A stretch of DNA of 64,000 nt, from contig JAFKMU010000037.1 in assembly GCA_017305195.1 (NCBI GenBank), positions 62,001 to 126,000 on the forward strand, given 5' to 3'. Within the stretch, counting starts at the first letter, position 1. Every line of letters begins with the position of its first letter. Origin of the DNA: Verrucomicrobiota bacterium (lineage in GTDB: Bacteria; Verrucomicrobiota; Verrucomicrobiia; Chthoniobacterales; Terrimicrobiaceae). This document shows, piece by piece, positions 33,934 through 42,566 of the stretch. The position numbers were made by a program, and so were the translations under genes. The notes under the pieces were generated by a model. The model searched no databases. It had not been told where the DNA came from and saw nothing but the letters and a program-made list of their open reading frames with translations.

Positions 33934-35814
33934 ATGAAGAAAACCATCAAACTCTCAGCCTTCCTTGGCCTGATTTCCCTGGGCTGTCTGCCGGATATGT
34001 TTGCGGATACAAAACAATGGGACGGAGGCACTGCCGGTACCGGCAGTGTACTTTCCACGGGAACCAACTGGGTGGGAGACACTGCTCCTGCGACCAGCGA
34101 CGATCTGGTTTTCAACCCGGCCAATGTGACCACAGGCGTCATTGGAAACGCATCAGGCTATCTTTATGTCACGACATCGAGCGGATCAAGTCCGACCTAT
34201 CAAAGCCTGACCTTCATGAATACAAACGTCGTGACGGTTGGAGCCAATAGCTCCGATGTCACCACGGCGCGGGTGCTCACGCTTTCTGGTGCTTCGGCGG
34301 GGATCACCCTGTCGGGATCTGGCGATGTGACCTTTGGCCGGACTGACTCATCGGGCAACCAGGGATTCGGAGGTCCATTGTCGGTGGCACTCACGGGTGC
34401 GACGACTTTCAACGTCGCCAACTCCGCCGCCACGTTGACCTTCTCGAACGTCGTTCCCGTAACCGGGACGGGGTCGATCGTCAAAACCGGGGCCGGAACG
34501 GTACTCATGGGACGTTACAACACCTTTTCCGGAGGATTTACGCTGCAGGAGGGAACGGTCCGGACAAACTTCTCGGGAGCGTCGGATCTCTCGGTTGGCC
34601 CGCTGGGAACGGGAACGGTGACCCTCAAGGGGGGGAACCTTCAGTCCGTATCTGATAACTCGCGCACCTATTATAACAATATCGTGCTCGATGGCTCTGT
34701 TGCGTTTGGTGCCACGACCGTCAATGGGTCTGGAACGCAGACTTTCTCCAAGACCTCCGGAGGGTCAACCACGCTGGCCAGTGACTCCACATTGGACACG
34801 ATCGCGAACGTCACATGGAACCAGGATATCGTTGGTGCCAACAGCACGGCTTATCGCCTGACCAAGAGCGGAGCGGGTACGCTCGTGCTGGGAGGAAGTA
34901 ACTCCTACGTCAGTGGTTTTACCGTCACGGGCGGTGTTTTACAGTTCGGCGGAACTAGCACAATGGGTGGAACCTCGGGCGGCTCGGTGCCCGACTACGT
35001 TGCTGACTTCTTCTCCATGGATGGCGGGACAATCCGTTTCACCACGACGGTGCTCGGAACTCCGCTGACTGGCAACCGCGGCTTCATGCTTGGAGCCAAC
35101 GGCGGCACGATCGACGTGAATCCTGGCATCACGATGCGGGCCAACGGTCGCATCCGGGAATCTGTCGCAGGTGCTTCGCTGATTAAGTCCGGAACCGGAA
35201 CCTTTATCATGGCCAATGGCGACAGCAACTACACGGGCACAACGACGGTCTCTGCTGGCAGCCTGCTGATTGAGGACGGCGCCATGCTCTCCAGTTCGAA
35301 CGTGACGGTCGCCTCCGGCGCAACCTTTGGCGGTCTCGGCGAGGTGGGTGGCACGGTGACGGTGAATGGCACTCTCAGCCCCGGCTTCGCCTCCAGCCTC
35401 TCGGCGGCCGGAGCGCAGGTCGGTGTATTGACCATCTCCAACAGCCTGACGATGTCGGCTGGTTCGATCCTGGATCTGGGCATCAGCGCCTCGGGCTACG
35501 ATAGCATCGCGGGTATCACCGACCTGTCCCTGGGCGGCGTGATCAAGGTGTCGTTCCTCGATGGCTATGTGCCTTTCGGCGGCAATGTCTACAAGATCGT
35601 CGACTGGTCCGGCACGGTCACGGACAATGGGTTCACCTTTGACTTCTCTGGTGCGCAGCTCGCTCAAGACCAGTACTGGGACACGTCGAGCTTCCTGACC
35701 AATGGCACGATCACCGCGGTGCCGGAGCCGAGCGCTGTCACGCTGCTCCTGTTCTCGATCGGAGCTGTCGTCGTCCTTCGCCGCGTGCGCCTTGCCAAAG
35801 CTCTGAAAGCCTAA
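33934..35814 (+). CDS. PEP-CTERM autotransporter-type beta-strand-repeat protein
   Basis: Exported surface or extracellular protein of 626 residues. Signal peptide at the N-terminus (MKKTIKLSAFLGLISLGCLPDMFA), then WDGGTAGTGSVLSTGTNWVGD, a common start in this family. Repeats of the autotransporter-associated beta-strand type are seen near residues 199 (NTFSGGFTLQEGTVR), 322 (NSYVSGFTVTGGVLQFGG) and 432 (SNYTGTTTVSAGSLLIEDG). The C-terminus is VPEPSAVTLLLFSIGAVVVLRRVR, a PEP-CTERM signal with membrane helix and basic tail, recognised by exosortase-type systems. It is embedded in the peptide/amino acid operon, 44 bases after the DapB-like gene and 12 before the symporter, an odd place for a structural protein. 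Confidence 0.85.
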   Translation: MKKTIKLSAFLGLISLGCLPDMFADTKQWDGGTAGTGSVLSTGTNWVGDTAPATSDDLVFNPANVTTGVIGNASGYLYVTTSSGSSPTYQSLTFMNTNVVTVGANSSDVTTARVLTLSGASAGITLSGSGDVTFGRTDSSGNQGFGGPLSVALTGATTFNVANSAATLTFSNVVPVTGTGSIVKTGAGTVLMGRYNTFSGGFTLQEGTVRTNFSGASDLSVGPLGTGTVTLKGGNLQSVSDNSRTYYNNIVLDGSVAFGATTVNGSGTQTFSKTSGGSTTLASDSTLDTIANVTWNQDIVGANSTAYRLTKSGAGTLVLGGSNSYVSGFTVTGGVLQFGGTSTMGGTSGGSVPDYVADFFSMDGGTIRFTTTVLGTPLTGNRGFMLGANGGTIDVNPGITMRANGRIRESVAGASLIKSGTGTFIMANGDSNYTGTTTVSAGSLLIEDGAMLSSSNVTVASGATFGGLGEVGGTVTVNGTLSPGFASSLSAAGAQVGVLTISNSLTMSAGSILDLGISASGYDSIAGITDLSLGGVIKVSFLDGYVPFGGNVYKIVDWSGTVTDNGFTFDFSGAQLAQDQYWDTSSFLTNGTITAVPEPSAVTLLLFSIGAVVVLRRVRLAKALKA

Positions 35815-35826
35815 GTCGTTGTTGTA

Positions 35827-37155
35827 ATGCGCAAGCCGTTCTTCCGCGTACCTCTCACGCACCAGATCCTGCTAGGCCTGTTGTTCGGCTGTCTGCTGGG
35901 CTGGGCGCTGCCAGCGGTGGGCATCCATCTCGAGGTCGTCCGCGATGTGTTCATCCGGCTGATCAAGTGCATGGTCGCGCCCCTCGTCTTTGGCACGATC
36001 GTGGTGGGGATCGCGGGAACGGGTGACATTAAGAAGGTGGGTCGCCTTGGGGTCAAGGCGATCGCCTATTTCGAAATCGCCACCACGGCGGCCTTGGCGA
36101 TCGGGCTGCTGTCGGTGAACTTCCTCCAGCCCGGCCATGGCATCATGATCTCGGGCAACACGGGAGATCTCGGCTCCGTTGCCAACACGAAGCCTCTCAC
36201 GATTACGGAAACGATCCTGCATATGTTTCCGACGAGTGTGATCGATTCCATGGCCCGGGGCGACGTGCTCCAGATCGTCACGTTCTCCGTGATCTTCGCG
36301 TTGGCGCTCGCGGCAGCGGGCCCGGTCGGCAAGCCGGTGCTCGAGTTTTGCACGAGCCTGAACAACGTGATGTTCCGCTTTGCGGACCTTGTTATGAAGC
36401 TTGCTCCCGCCGGTGTGGCTGCCTCCATGGCCGTGACGGTGAGCCACCAGGGCATAGGGGTATTGCTCGGGCTGGGGAAACTCGTGCTCGCGCTGTACCT
36501 CGCCCTGGCCGTTTTCATTGTCTGCGTGCTCGGCACGATCATCTGGATCGCAAGGGTGCCGCTCCTTCCGTTCATCCGGGCTGTGCGCGAGCCCTTCATG
36601 CTCGCCTTTGCCTCCGCCAGCAGCGAAGTGGCGCTGCCCCGGGCGCTGGAGAATATGACGAGATTTGGCGTTCCCTCAAAGATCGCCGGATTCGTCCTGC
36701 CTGTCGGGTACACCTTCAATCTCGACGGCTCCACGCTCTATCTCGCGGTGGCCTCGGTCTTCATCGCGCAGGCGGCGGAGACGACCACGGGCATTCACTT
36801 CGGCCTGGGCCAGCAGCTTACGCTCATGATGGTGCTCATGCTCACGTCGAAGGGCGTGGCTGCCGTCCCGAGGGCGTCGATCGTGGTATTGACTGCGGCG
36901 CTGCATTCCTTTGGCCTGCCGCTGGAGGGGGCGGCAATGATCCTCGGCGTCGATGCCATCCTCGACATGGCGCGCACGTCGGTGAACCTCCTCGGCAACT
37001 GCCTGGCCACTGTGGCCGTGGCGCGCTGGGAGGGAGAGTTTGATGCCAACCAGGCGCGGGCGGAATTCGGCCCGCCGCACCTCCGGCCGCAAATTGATCC
37101 GGAACCGGAAACAGAAGCTGCCCCAACCACTCCACCCATTAGCGAATTGACCTAA
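35827..37155 (+). CDS. Dicarboxylate/amino acid:cation symporter (DAACS family)
   Basis: Inner-membrane secondary transporter of 442 residues, importing an acidic amino acid or dicarboxylate with Na+ or H+. Eight or so hydrophobic segments with family motifs: HQILLGLLFGCLLGWALP at the start, ASASSEVALPRALENM (the hairpin-1 serine-rich tip), VLPVGYTFNLDGSTLYLA (TM7 NLDG), SKGVAAVPRASIVVL (hairpin 2) and ARTSVNLLGNCLATVAVARWEG (TM8). Close to DctA/GltP/GltT in order and length. It sits between a PEP-CTERM gene and an exported amidotransferase-like gene, 3 bases before the latter. Glutamate released by periplasmic gamma-glutamyltransferases is a natural candidate substrate, but that is inference. 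Confidence 0.93.
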   Translation: MRKPFFRVPLTHQILLGLLFGCLLGWALPAVGIHLEVVRDVFIRLIKCMVAPLVFGTIVVGIAGTGDIKKVGRLGVKAIAYFEIATTAALAIGLLSVNFLQPGHGIMISGNTGDLGSVANTKPLTITETILHMFPTSVIDSMARGDVLQIVTFSVIFALALAAAGPVGKPVLEFCTSLNNVMFRFADLVMKLAPAGVAASMAVTVSHQGIGVLLGLGKLVLALYLALAVFIVCVLGTIIWIARVPLLPFIRAVREPFMLAFASASSEVALPRALENMTRFGVPSKIAGFVLPVGYTFNLDGSTLYLAVASVFIAQAAETTTGIHFGLGQQLTLMMVLMLTSKGVAAVPRASIVVLTAALHSFGLPLEGAAMILGVDAILDMARTSVNLLGNCLATVAVARWEGEFDANQARAEFGPPHLRPQIDPEPETEAAPTTPPISELT

Positions 37156-37158
37156 GCC

Positions 37159-37935
37159 ATGAAACTGAACACCTGCTTCCTCACGACCCTGAAGGCGCTC
37201 GCCTTCGCCGCCCTGGCCACTGCCGCCATGGCGCAGAATACCACGAAAAAGATCGCCCTCTACGACGATCTCGGCAGCGGCGGCGCGGGCATCCCGTCCG
37301 TCCAGATGATCCTGACCAAGGCCGGGATCAATCTCACGACTCTCAGCGCCGAGCAGATCCGGTCTGGCGAGCTGTCCAAGTACGATGTCGTCATCTTCAC
37401 CGGCGGCAGCGGCAGCAAGCAAGCCGAGTCGCTGCAGACCGCAGGCGTCGACGAGGTGCGCAAGTTTGTCCAGAATGGCGGCGGCTACATCGGCATCTGC
37501 GCCGGGGCCTATCTCGCCTGTGACCGCTTCAGCTGGTCGACCAAGATGCTGAATGCGCGCACCGTGTCGCAGAAGTGGAAGCGGGGCAAAGGCAACGTCG
37601 AGATCGAGCTGACCGATGAGGGCAAAAAGATCCTCGGCGATGTCGATGGCAAGATGCTGGTGAAATACGCCAACGGCCCGATCATCACCTCGGCGGACAA
37701 CAAGGATATGCCGGAGTTTGTCCCGCTCGCCTACTTTCGCACGGAGATGGCGGAGAACGACACACCCGTCGGCGTGATGGAAAACTCGCCCGCCATCGTG
37801 GCCTCCACCTTCGGCAAGGGGAAGCTCATCACCTTCAGCCCGCACCCTGAGCAGACCGACGGCCTGCACGACCTCATCACCCATGCGGTGAACTGGGTCG
37901 CCACGCCGAGCGCCAACGTCGCCGGGGCGCAGTAA
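37159..37935 (+). CDS. Exported BPL_N/class I amidotransferase-like protein
   Basis: Periplasmic protein of 258 residues with signal peptide (TTLKALAFAALATAAMAQN). The core (KKIALYDDLGSGGAGIPSVQMIL, KYDVVIFTGGSGSKQAE, GGGYIGICAGAYLA) is the class I glutamine amidotransferase-like fold of the biotin-protein-ligase N-terminal group, with Cys in GICAGAY as nucleophile and GKGKLITFSPHPEQ giving the His region. Bacterial members are mostly uncharacterised. Last gene of the operon after the symporter, followed by strong hairpins. A hydrolase for amides or peptides in the periplasm would suit its neighbours. Confidence 0.78.
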   Translation: MKLNTCFLTTLKALAFAALATAAMAQNTTKKIALYDDLGSGGAGIPSVQMILTKAGINLTTLSAEQIRSGELSKYDVVIFTGGSGSKQAESLQTAGVDEVRKFVQNGGGYIGICAGAYLACDRFSWSTKMLNARTVSQKWKRGKGNVEIELTDEGKKILGDVDGKMLVKYANGPIITSADNKDMPEFVPLAYFRTEMAENDTPVGVMENSPAIVASTFGKGKLITFSPHPEQTDGLHDLITHAVNWVATPSANVAGAQ

Positions 37936-37981
37936 TTTTCCCCTCCGTCACCAGAGAATCTACAGCCCAAGTCCGTAGATT

Positions 37982-38009
37982 GGGCGTCCGGGCAGCCCCC
38001 CGGGCGCCC
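37982..38009 (+). terminator. GC-rich hairpin after the symporter/amidotransferase operon
   Basis: Arms GGGCGTCCGGG (37982-37992) and CCCGGGCGCCC (37999-38009) pair at 10 of 11 positions plus one G-T wobble, with a 6-base loop, 46 bases past the stop. No T-run follows on the plus strand. It is a possible transcript end or mRNA stabiliser. Confidence 0.45.
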
Positions 38010-38089
38010 AAAATCTCCAGTTTACGCACGGGTTCCCGGCTTGCCGTCTCGGGGGAGTGCGGCCCCGGGACCCGTGCCATTTTAAAAGG

Positions 38090-38121
38090 AAACGCCGCAG
38101 TGCCAGAACACTGCGGCGTTT
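38090..38121. terminator. Bidirectional terminator hairpin, copy 1 of a repeated element
   Basis: Perfect 13-base stem AAACGCCGCAGTG / CACTGCGGCGTTT with loop CCAGAA. It lies between two convergent genes. On the minus strand it is followed by a T-rich tract (CCTTTTAAAA complement side), on the plus strand by TTTCTTGT, so it can stop both transcripts. A near-identical copy occurs at 45484-45515. Confidence 0.72.
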
Positions 38122-38172
38122 CTTGTGCCGGGATCGAGCAAGTGCTCAAGCGCTTGAGAATTCTCACGCTCG

Positions 38173-39243
38173 TCAGGGCAACGCCAGTGGGATGGCGATG
38201 TTCCATGTCTCCGATGCGTTATAAAACCCGCCGGGACCATTTGCCGCAGCGGCGAAAAGACAGGTCGGGACGCCGCTCTCGTCGCAGAATACCTGGGGGC
38301 GCTCCAGGCATCCCAGGGTGACAGTCTTTCCATCGGAGAATCGTACTCGCCGAGAATAGGCCTTGGCCGGGCGGGCCGGTTTCCAATGCAGCCCATCGGC
38401 AGAAAAAAAATGCGCCCCGGCATGCACCTCTCCGGTGATGCCGCCCAGCATGTCCTTTGCCACCATCTCGTAGGATTCGCCATTCCACCAGACGAAAGGG
38501 TCCTCGACGAAATCGCCCGAGGGGAAACGCAGGACGGGTTCCTCGCGGAGTCGGAAATACGGTCCCTGGAAGGTCTTCGCCCCGGCCACTCCGATGCGGA
38601 GACCGTCCGGGGTGTTGGAGCGATAATACAGAAGCACCCTGCCATCGGAGCGGATGCATGGCGCGGGATTGGTCACGATGCTGCCGTCCCATTTTCCAGG
38701 CTGCGGGCGGAGGATGGGTTCGGAAAGTCTCCGCCAGGGCCCGCAGGGAGAGGGCGCGGTGGCCAGGCCGATGCATATGCCGGCATAGCACTCCGCTGTC
38801 TGCGGGGTTTGTTCATTGTCGCTCGGGATCTGCAGCTTCCCGGTATAGGTGGAGCCGATGTAGAACAGGAGATAGGTATCGCCGAATCTGTGGATCGAGG
38901 GATTGTGCGCCATCCGGCCATCCCACGCGCCGGACGGTCCGCAGGGCAGCACGCGCTCCTGAAAGTGATAGGGGCCGGTCGGCGATTTCGAGACCGCGCG
39001 CACGACTTCCGACCCGAGGATGTAGCCGGTAAACATGGGCAGATCTTTCGACCAGCGGGACGCAAACATGTGGTAAAGACCGTCGCCCCCTCGGACCACC
39101 GAGCCGCACCAGACCCAGTACCCCTCCATGCGGAACCCGCCATCCACGGGGGCCGGCAATATCCTCTCGGCAAATCCCCGCCGTCCGCCGCCTGCATGAG
39201 GATCAGTCGATATAATCGCCGGAGAGGAAGGGAAAGCCGCCAT
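38173..39243 (-). CDS. GH43-like five-bladed beta-propeller glycoside hydrolase
   Basis: Putative glycoside hydrolase of the GH43/GH117-like beta-propeller type, 356 residues, without an obvious signal peptide. Blade-like repeats are visible (YWVWCGSVVRGGDGLYHMFASRW, AHNPSIHRFGDTYLLFYIGST, GSIVTNPAPCIRSDGRVLLYY, GDFVEDPFVWWNGESYEMV). Acidic residues in VEDPFVWW and GAWDGRMAHNPS are candidates for the catalytic set. Likely acts on arabinose-, xylose- or galactose-containing side chains. It has its own intergenic gap of 110 bases with a palindrome shared with the LacI-2 region, so it seems to belong to that regulon. Confidence 0.7.
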   Translation of the reverse strand: MAAFPSSPAIISTDPHAGGGRRGFAERILPAPVDGGFRMEGYWVWCGSVVRGGDGLYHMFASRWSKDLPMFTGYILGSEVVRAVSKSPTGPYHFQERVLPCGPSGAWDGRMAHNPSIHRFGDTYLLFYIGSTYTGKLQIPSDNEQTPQTAECYAGICIGLATAPSPCGPWRRLSEPILRPQPGKWDGSIVTNPAPCIRSDGRVLLYYRSNTPDGLRIGVAGAKTFQGPYFRLREEPVLRFPSGDFVEDPFVWWNGESYEMVAKDMLGGITGEVHAGAHFFSADGLHWKPARPAKAYSRRVRFSDGKTVTLGCLERPQVFCDESGVPTCLFAAAANGPGGFYNASETWNIAIPLALP

Positions 39244-39284
39244 GAGCCCATGGTAGGAAGGCTCTCAGCGGGTTCGATTTGGAT

Positions 39285-39306
39285 TTCATGCTTGCCGATG
39301 CATGAA
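39285..39306. promoter_or_regulatory. Candidate LacI-2 operator upstream of the GH43-like gene
   Basis: Perfect 7-base arms TTCATGC and GCATGAA flank TTGCCGAT with a central CG step. The inner 15 bases TGCTTGCCGATGCAT recur exactly at 44290-44304 between LacI-2 and its divergent PEP-CTERM gene. It lies about 42 bases upstream of the GH43-like start. Confidence 0.5.
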
Positions 39307-39353
39307 GGCGGTTATTCCTTCTCCATGGCTCGATGAAAAAAGATTTCGGAGAC

Positions 39354-40094
39354 TTAATTCTCCGGCTTGTCGGGAAGGATCGCGTCGCGAAGCCGTGGGT
39401 CGCAGTCGCGTGCTGCACGGGCGACCATTCCGGCGAGGAGCCGGGCTCCGGCTTCACTGAAGTGCGTGCGATCGCCCGGAGCATAGAGGGCTTCGCTGCC
39501 GGAGTCCCCGAGCTCTTCCAGGACGTCTTCGCTCGACGAATAGAGGTCGATCACCGGAGTGGAAAGCTCCTTTGCCACGGCGGTCATGGAATCCGCGTAG
39601 GGAGCCAGTTCCTTGCTCGGGCTGCCTTTTCCATCGAATAGCCGCCTGTGCACGGGCGTGACGAGGATGACGGTCGCGCCCGAGCGCCGAGCCTCCAGCA
39701 CAAACCGGCGGAGGTTCTCTGCGTAGTCGCCATCGGCTTGCGTGGATTCCGGGCGGTCGCTGGAGTGGGAGTCGTTGTGACCGAACTGGATGAAGACAAA
39801 GTCAGGACGCGCCTCCAGTGCCTCCTGCCATCGCGAGGTGGCGAGGAATGTCCTGGTGCTGGCGCCGCAGAGAGCCAGGTTGAGCACCCTGACCTCCGAC
39901 CGGAGATACTCCCCGAGCAGCTGGCCCCATCCCCGGGTGCTCTCCTCCGGCTTGTACTCGGCCACCGTGGAATCGCCGACCAGCGCAATCGTCAGAGACG
40001 CGTGGAGCATGCCGCTGGTGAGCAGCGCCAGGAGGCAGAGGACTCGTTTCATGGCGCCATGCGCCTGGAGCGGTGATCCCGATCGGAAGCTCAT
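39354..40094 (-). CDS. SGNH/GDSL hydrolase, rhamnogalacturonan acetylesterase-like
   Basis: Exported serine esterase of 246 residues (ATG 40094, overlapping the previous stop as ATGA). A second ATG at 40052 begins directly at the signal peptide (MKRVLCLLALLTSGMLHA) and is an equally good start. The four SGNH blocks are clear: GDSTVAEY with the nucleophile Ser42, LNLALCGASTR with the oxyanion Gly, FGHNDSH with Asn107, and GDRTHFSEAG with Asp208 and His211. This pattern is that of pectin-type rhamnogalacturonan acetylesterases. It probably de-acetylates a pectic or related polysaccharide for the neighbouring enzymes. Confidence 0.85.
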   Translation of the reverse strand: MSFRSGSPLQAHGAMKRVLCLLALLTSGMLHASLTIALVGDSTVAEYKPEESTRGWGQLLGEYLRSEVRVLNLALCGASTRTFLATSRWQEALEARPDFVFIQFGHNDSHSSDRPESTQADGDYAENLRRFVLEARRSGATVILVTPVHRRLFDGKGSPSKELAPYADSMTAVAKELSTPVIDLYSSSEDVLEELGDSGSEALYAPGDRTHFSEAGARLLAGMVARAARDCDPRLRDAILPDKPEN

Positions 40095-40711
40095 TTTCCC
40101 GGCGACTCCCGATGGGAAAAGGTGATGGTCACCTTCTGTCCGGCGATGACCTTGATGGTCGCGGCGAAGGCGGAGTTGTGCCAGACACGGATGAAGTTAT
40201 GCCCGGCGGCTGCGTCACCATGAACCACGCGGGCGCGATTCGCTTCGGTGATCGGCGTTACGTTCGTGCTTGGCACATAGTATTTCCAGCCGACCGGGAC
40301 ATCGTTGGATGTCGTCTCCTCGAAACTCCCATTCACAATCTCGGCTCCATCCACGGTAAACTCGTCGAAGTCCACAAAGGCCGGGACGAGTTGATCGGGC
40401 GATTCCGTAGATTTGATGAGCGGCCCTCTTGCGAGGATGGAAACGATGCCGTCGGACTCCGGGAGAAAGGAAAAGGAGCTCTGGCCCCAGCCAGAGGTGT
40501 TGGGGAAGGTGCCCAGCAGGACGCGCCCGGCATTGGCCCCGGCCCACTTGGGAGATTTCAGCTCCCCGTCCGAGGAGTCCTCGGCGCTGACATTGACGGA
40601 ATCCCCGGAGATCATCACGAGCGCTTCGCTGGCGGTGTCCGCGCTCTGCGCCGGGGCGGATGGGAAGAGGACGCTCAAGGCGAGCAGGGAGAGTCGGAGG
40701 AGGAGTTTCAT
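40091..40711 (-). CDS. Secreted beta-rich protein of unknown function
   Basis: Exported protein of 206 residues, signal peptide MKLLLRLSLLALSVLFPSAPAQSA. The mature part is beta-rich; ELKSPKWAGANAGRVLLGTFPN and FDEFTVDGAEIVNGSFEET followed by VPVGWKYYVPS resemble galactose-binding-like carbohydrate-binding modules (the NGSFEE...GW pattern is frequent in them). No catalytic motif is visible. Coupled by ATGA overlap to the SGNH esterase and 31 bases after the beta-helix protein gene, so probably a binding partner in the same polysaccharide operon. Confidence 0.6.
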   Translation of the reverse strand: MKLLLRLSLLALSVLFPSAPAQSADTASEALVMISGDSVNVSAEDSSDGELKSPKWAGANAGRVLLGTFPNTSGWGQSSFSFLPESDGIVSILARGPLIKSTESPDQLVPAFVDFDEFTVDGAEIVNGSFEETTSNDVPVGWKYYVPSTNVTPITEANRARVVHGDAAAGHNFIRVWHNSAFAATIKVIAGQKVTITFSHRESPGK

Positions 40712-40742
40712 ACGTGTTGGCGGGGTGATTTTTTGAAAGAGG

Positions 40743-42560
40743 CTACCGAGGCGCGGCGAGGGGAAACTTCTTCGGTTCGGCCCCGAGCGGGCCGAAGGGG
40801 CCCGGGGCCACGGGACCCGGAGGGAAAGGCTGGTCGTAGAAATCTGCGCGCACCATCGGTGCGGGCGGGTCCTGCGGCAGGGGCGATGAGGTCGACAGCT
40901 TCAGCGAGAGCGGATTCTCGGCGAGAGCGGCCGTTACGCTGCCGCCGGCATTTCCCTCGATCCTGCTGGGAGCGCCGGAGAAGGAATCCGGCTTTCCATT
41001 GGCCGCCTCGAGATTATTGACGACGATGTGGGCTCCCGCGACGAGATGCTCGCGATCCTGCAACTGGCGCTCGGTTTTCTTGCCGAAGAGGCAGAAGGCG
41101 CTTTCCGCGCTTTTTCCTACGAAATTCTGCGCAAAGATGTTGCCGCGCGTGTCGTGTTCGTAAAAGCCGTTGCCGGTCGAGTCCCACACGATATTGCGGT
41201 CGAAGAGCGTCGGGTCCATGGAGAGTTCGCAAAAGATGGCTCCATGATAGGAGTTGGTTCTCAGGATCACGTTTTGCGTGCAGCGGGAGAAACCGTTCCT
41301 CCAATCCATCCAGATGCCGGGTCCGCCGAGGGTGTCCGCGATCAGGTTGCGGCGGATGAGACAGCGCTGGTTGACATGGGTCTTGATCGCCGCGCTCTCC
41401 TGGAGGGTGGACTCCACGTCATGGTAGCAGTTTCTCAACAGGACGTTGTCCTCGATCAGGAGCCCGAAATCCCGGCTGTCGTGGGCGCCGAGCCCGGCGA
41501 TGCCGCAGATCCCGCAATCGGTCACCTGATTGCGGCGCACGATGTGATGGCCGACGGTCTGTCTTACCTCATCCGGCTGATGGCCGTGCATGGTTCCCAG
41601 GTCGACGCCGATCCCGTTGGCGTAGCGGATGGTGTTGTCCTCGATGATCCAGTGGTGTCCGGCTCCGGTGGAGATGGCACCGAGTTGGTAGAGCGGCCAT
41701 GGCCCGGCGGCATGTTCAAAGACGAGCCCCTTCACGCGGATAAAGCCGAGGCCGGCTTGCGGATGGGGCTGGCCGCAGCGGGAACATGGCTGGAACGGCG
41801 GGGCAAAGAGCGTCTCGCGATCTGTGAGCTCGTATAAACTCGTCCCGGGTGCGGCATGCCCGGACGGGTGGACATAGATGGCATTGTGCGGCCGGTCGAC
41901 CCAGAACATTCCCTCGCCGGAGCGCAGGGCGCCGAGATCCGCCACCTGCTTGAGGGAACGGCCGTCCTGAAACACCATGCCCCGGCTCAGGGTGAAGGGA
42001 GCCTTGCCACGATGCTGCTCCATCCAGTCCTTGAAGATTGTGACATTGGAAATGAGGAAAGGATTGTATCCGTGAAAGTCCTCCTTATCGAGAGAGGCTT
42101 TCCACACCTTGTCTCCAGCCTCCGGAGCGGGTTCCCACGGGCCGCGAAATACCCGGGAGCCGCGGATCGCGACGCGCGCGCCCGGCGCGGCCTCATAGCT
42201 GATCATGCGATCGGGCGCGGTACCTCCCCTCGCCGGGAAGACGGTCTCCCGATAGATGCCTTCCTTGATCACGACACGCTCCCCGGGTTGGAGGACGGCT
42301 GCCGCCTTGCCGATGGTGGCGAAGGGCTTTTCCTCCGTGCCGGGATTTTCGTCATTCGCGACGGGGCTGTGCTGGTCGACGTAGTAGGTCTTGCCAAAGG
42401 TCAGCGGATCTTTGCTTTCCCAGATCATGAACTCCGATCCATCGGGCAACAGAACCGCCGGGGACAGGCTGCGCATCGGGAGGCCCGCCTCCTCGGCTCG
42501 CGTCGGAGTGCAGAATAGGAAAAGGCATAGCATGCCCGTGGTCGCAGAGTTCATCGTCAT
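40743..42560 (-). CDS. Secreted right-handed beta-helix protein, polysaccharide lyase-like
   Basis: Exported parallel beta-helix protein of 605 residues. A short signal sequence (GMLCLFLFCTPTRA) precedes a DUF1565-like start (KTYYVDQHSPVANDENPGTEEKPFATIGKAAAVLQPGERVVIKEG), as found in pectate lyase and GH-type beta-helix enzymes. Repeating coils follow (HHIVRRNQVTDCGICGIAG, LLIEDNVLLRNCYHDVE, CLIRRNLIADTLGGPGIWMD, QNVILRTNSYHGAIF). A CSRCGQPH segment might bind metal. Catalytic residues cannot be assigned with certainty. In operon with esterase, pseudopilin and LamG-type PEP-CTERM protein; a pectin- or alginate-like substrate is possible. Confidence 0.75.
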   Translation of the reverse strand: MTMNSATTGMLCLFLFCTPTRAEEAGLPMRSLSPAVLLPDGSEFMIWESKDPLTFGKTYYVDQHSPVANDENPGTEEKPFATIGKAAAVLQPGERVVIKEGIYRETVFPARGGTAPDRMISYEAAPGARVAIRGSRVFRGPWEPAPEAGDKVWKASLDKEDFHGYNPFLISNVTIFKDWMEQHRGKAPFTLSRGMVFQDGRSLKQVADLGALRSGEGMFWVDRPHNAIYVHPSGHAAPGTSLYELTDRETLFAPPFQPCSRCGQPHPQAGLGFIRVKGLVFEHAAGPWPLYQLGAISTGAGHHWIIEDNTIRYANGIGVDLGTMHGHQPDEVRQTVGHHIVRRNQVTDCGICGIAGLGAHDSRDFGLLIEDNVLLRNCYHDVESTLQESAAIKTHVNQRCLIRRNLIADTLGGPGIWMDWRNGFSRCTQNVILRTNSYHGAIFCELSMDPTLFDRNIVWDSTGNGFYEHDTRGNIFAQNFVGKSAESAFCLFGKKTERQLQDREHLVAGAHIVVNNLEAANGKPDSFSGAPSRIEGNAGGSVTAALAENPLSLKLSTSSPLPQDPPAPMVRADFYDQPFPPGPVAPGPFGPLGAEPKKFPLAAPR

Positions 42561-42566
42561 GAAAAG

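Noticed and set aside
33934-35814. Repeats in PEP-CTERM genes as CRISPR-like or mobile repeats
   Set aside because: The repetition is at the protein level (beta-strand repeats with varying codons), not identical DNA units with spacers.
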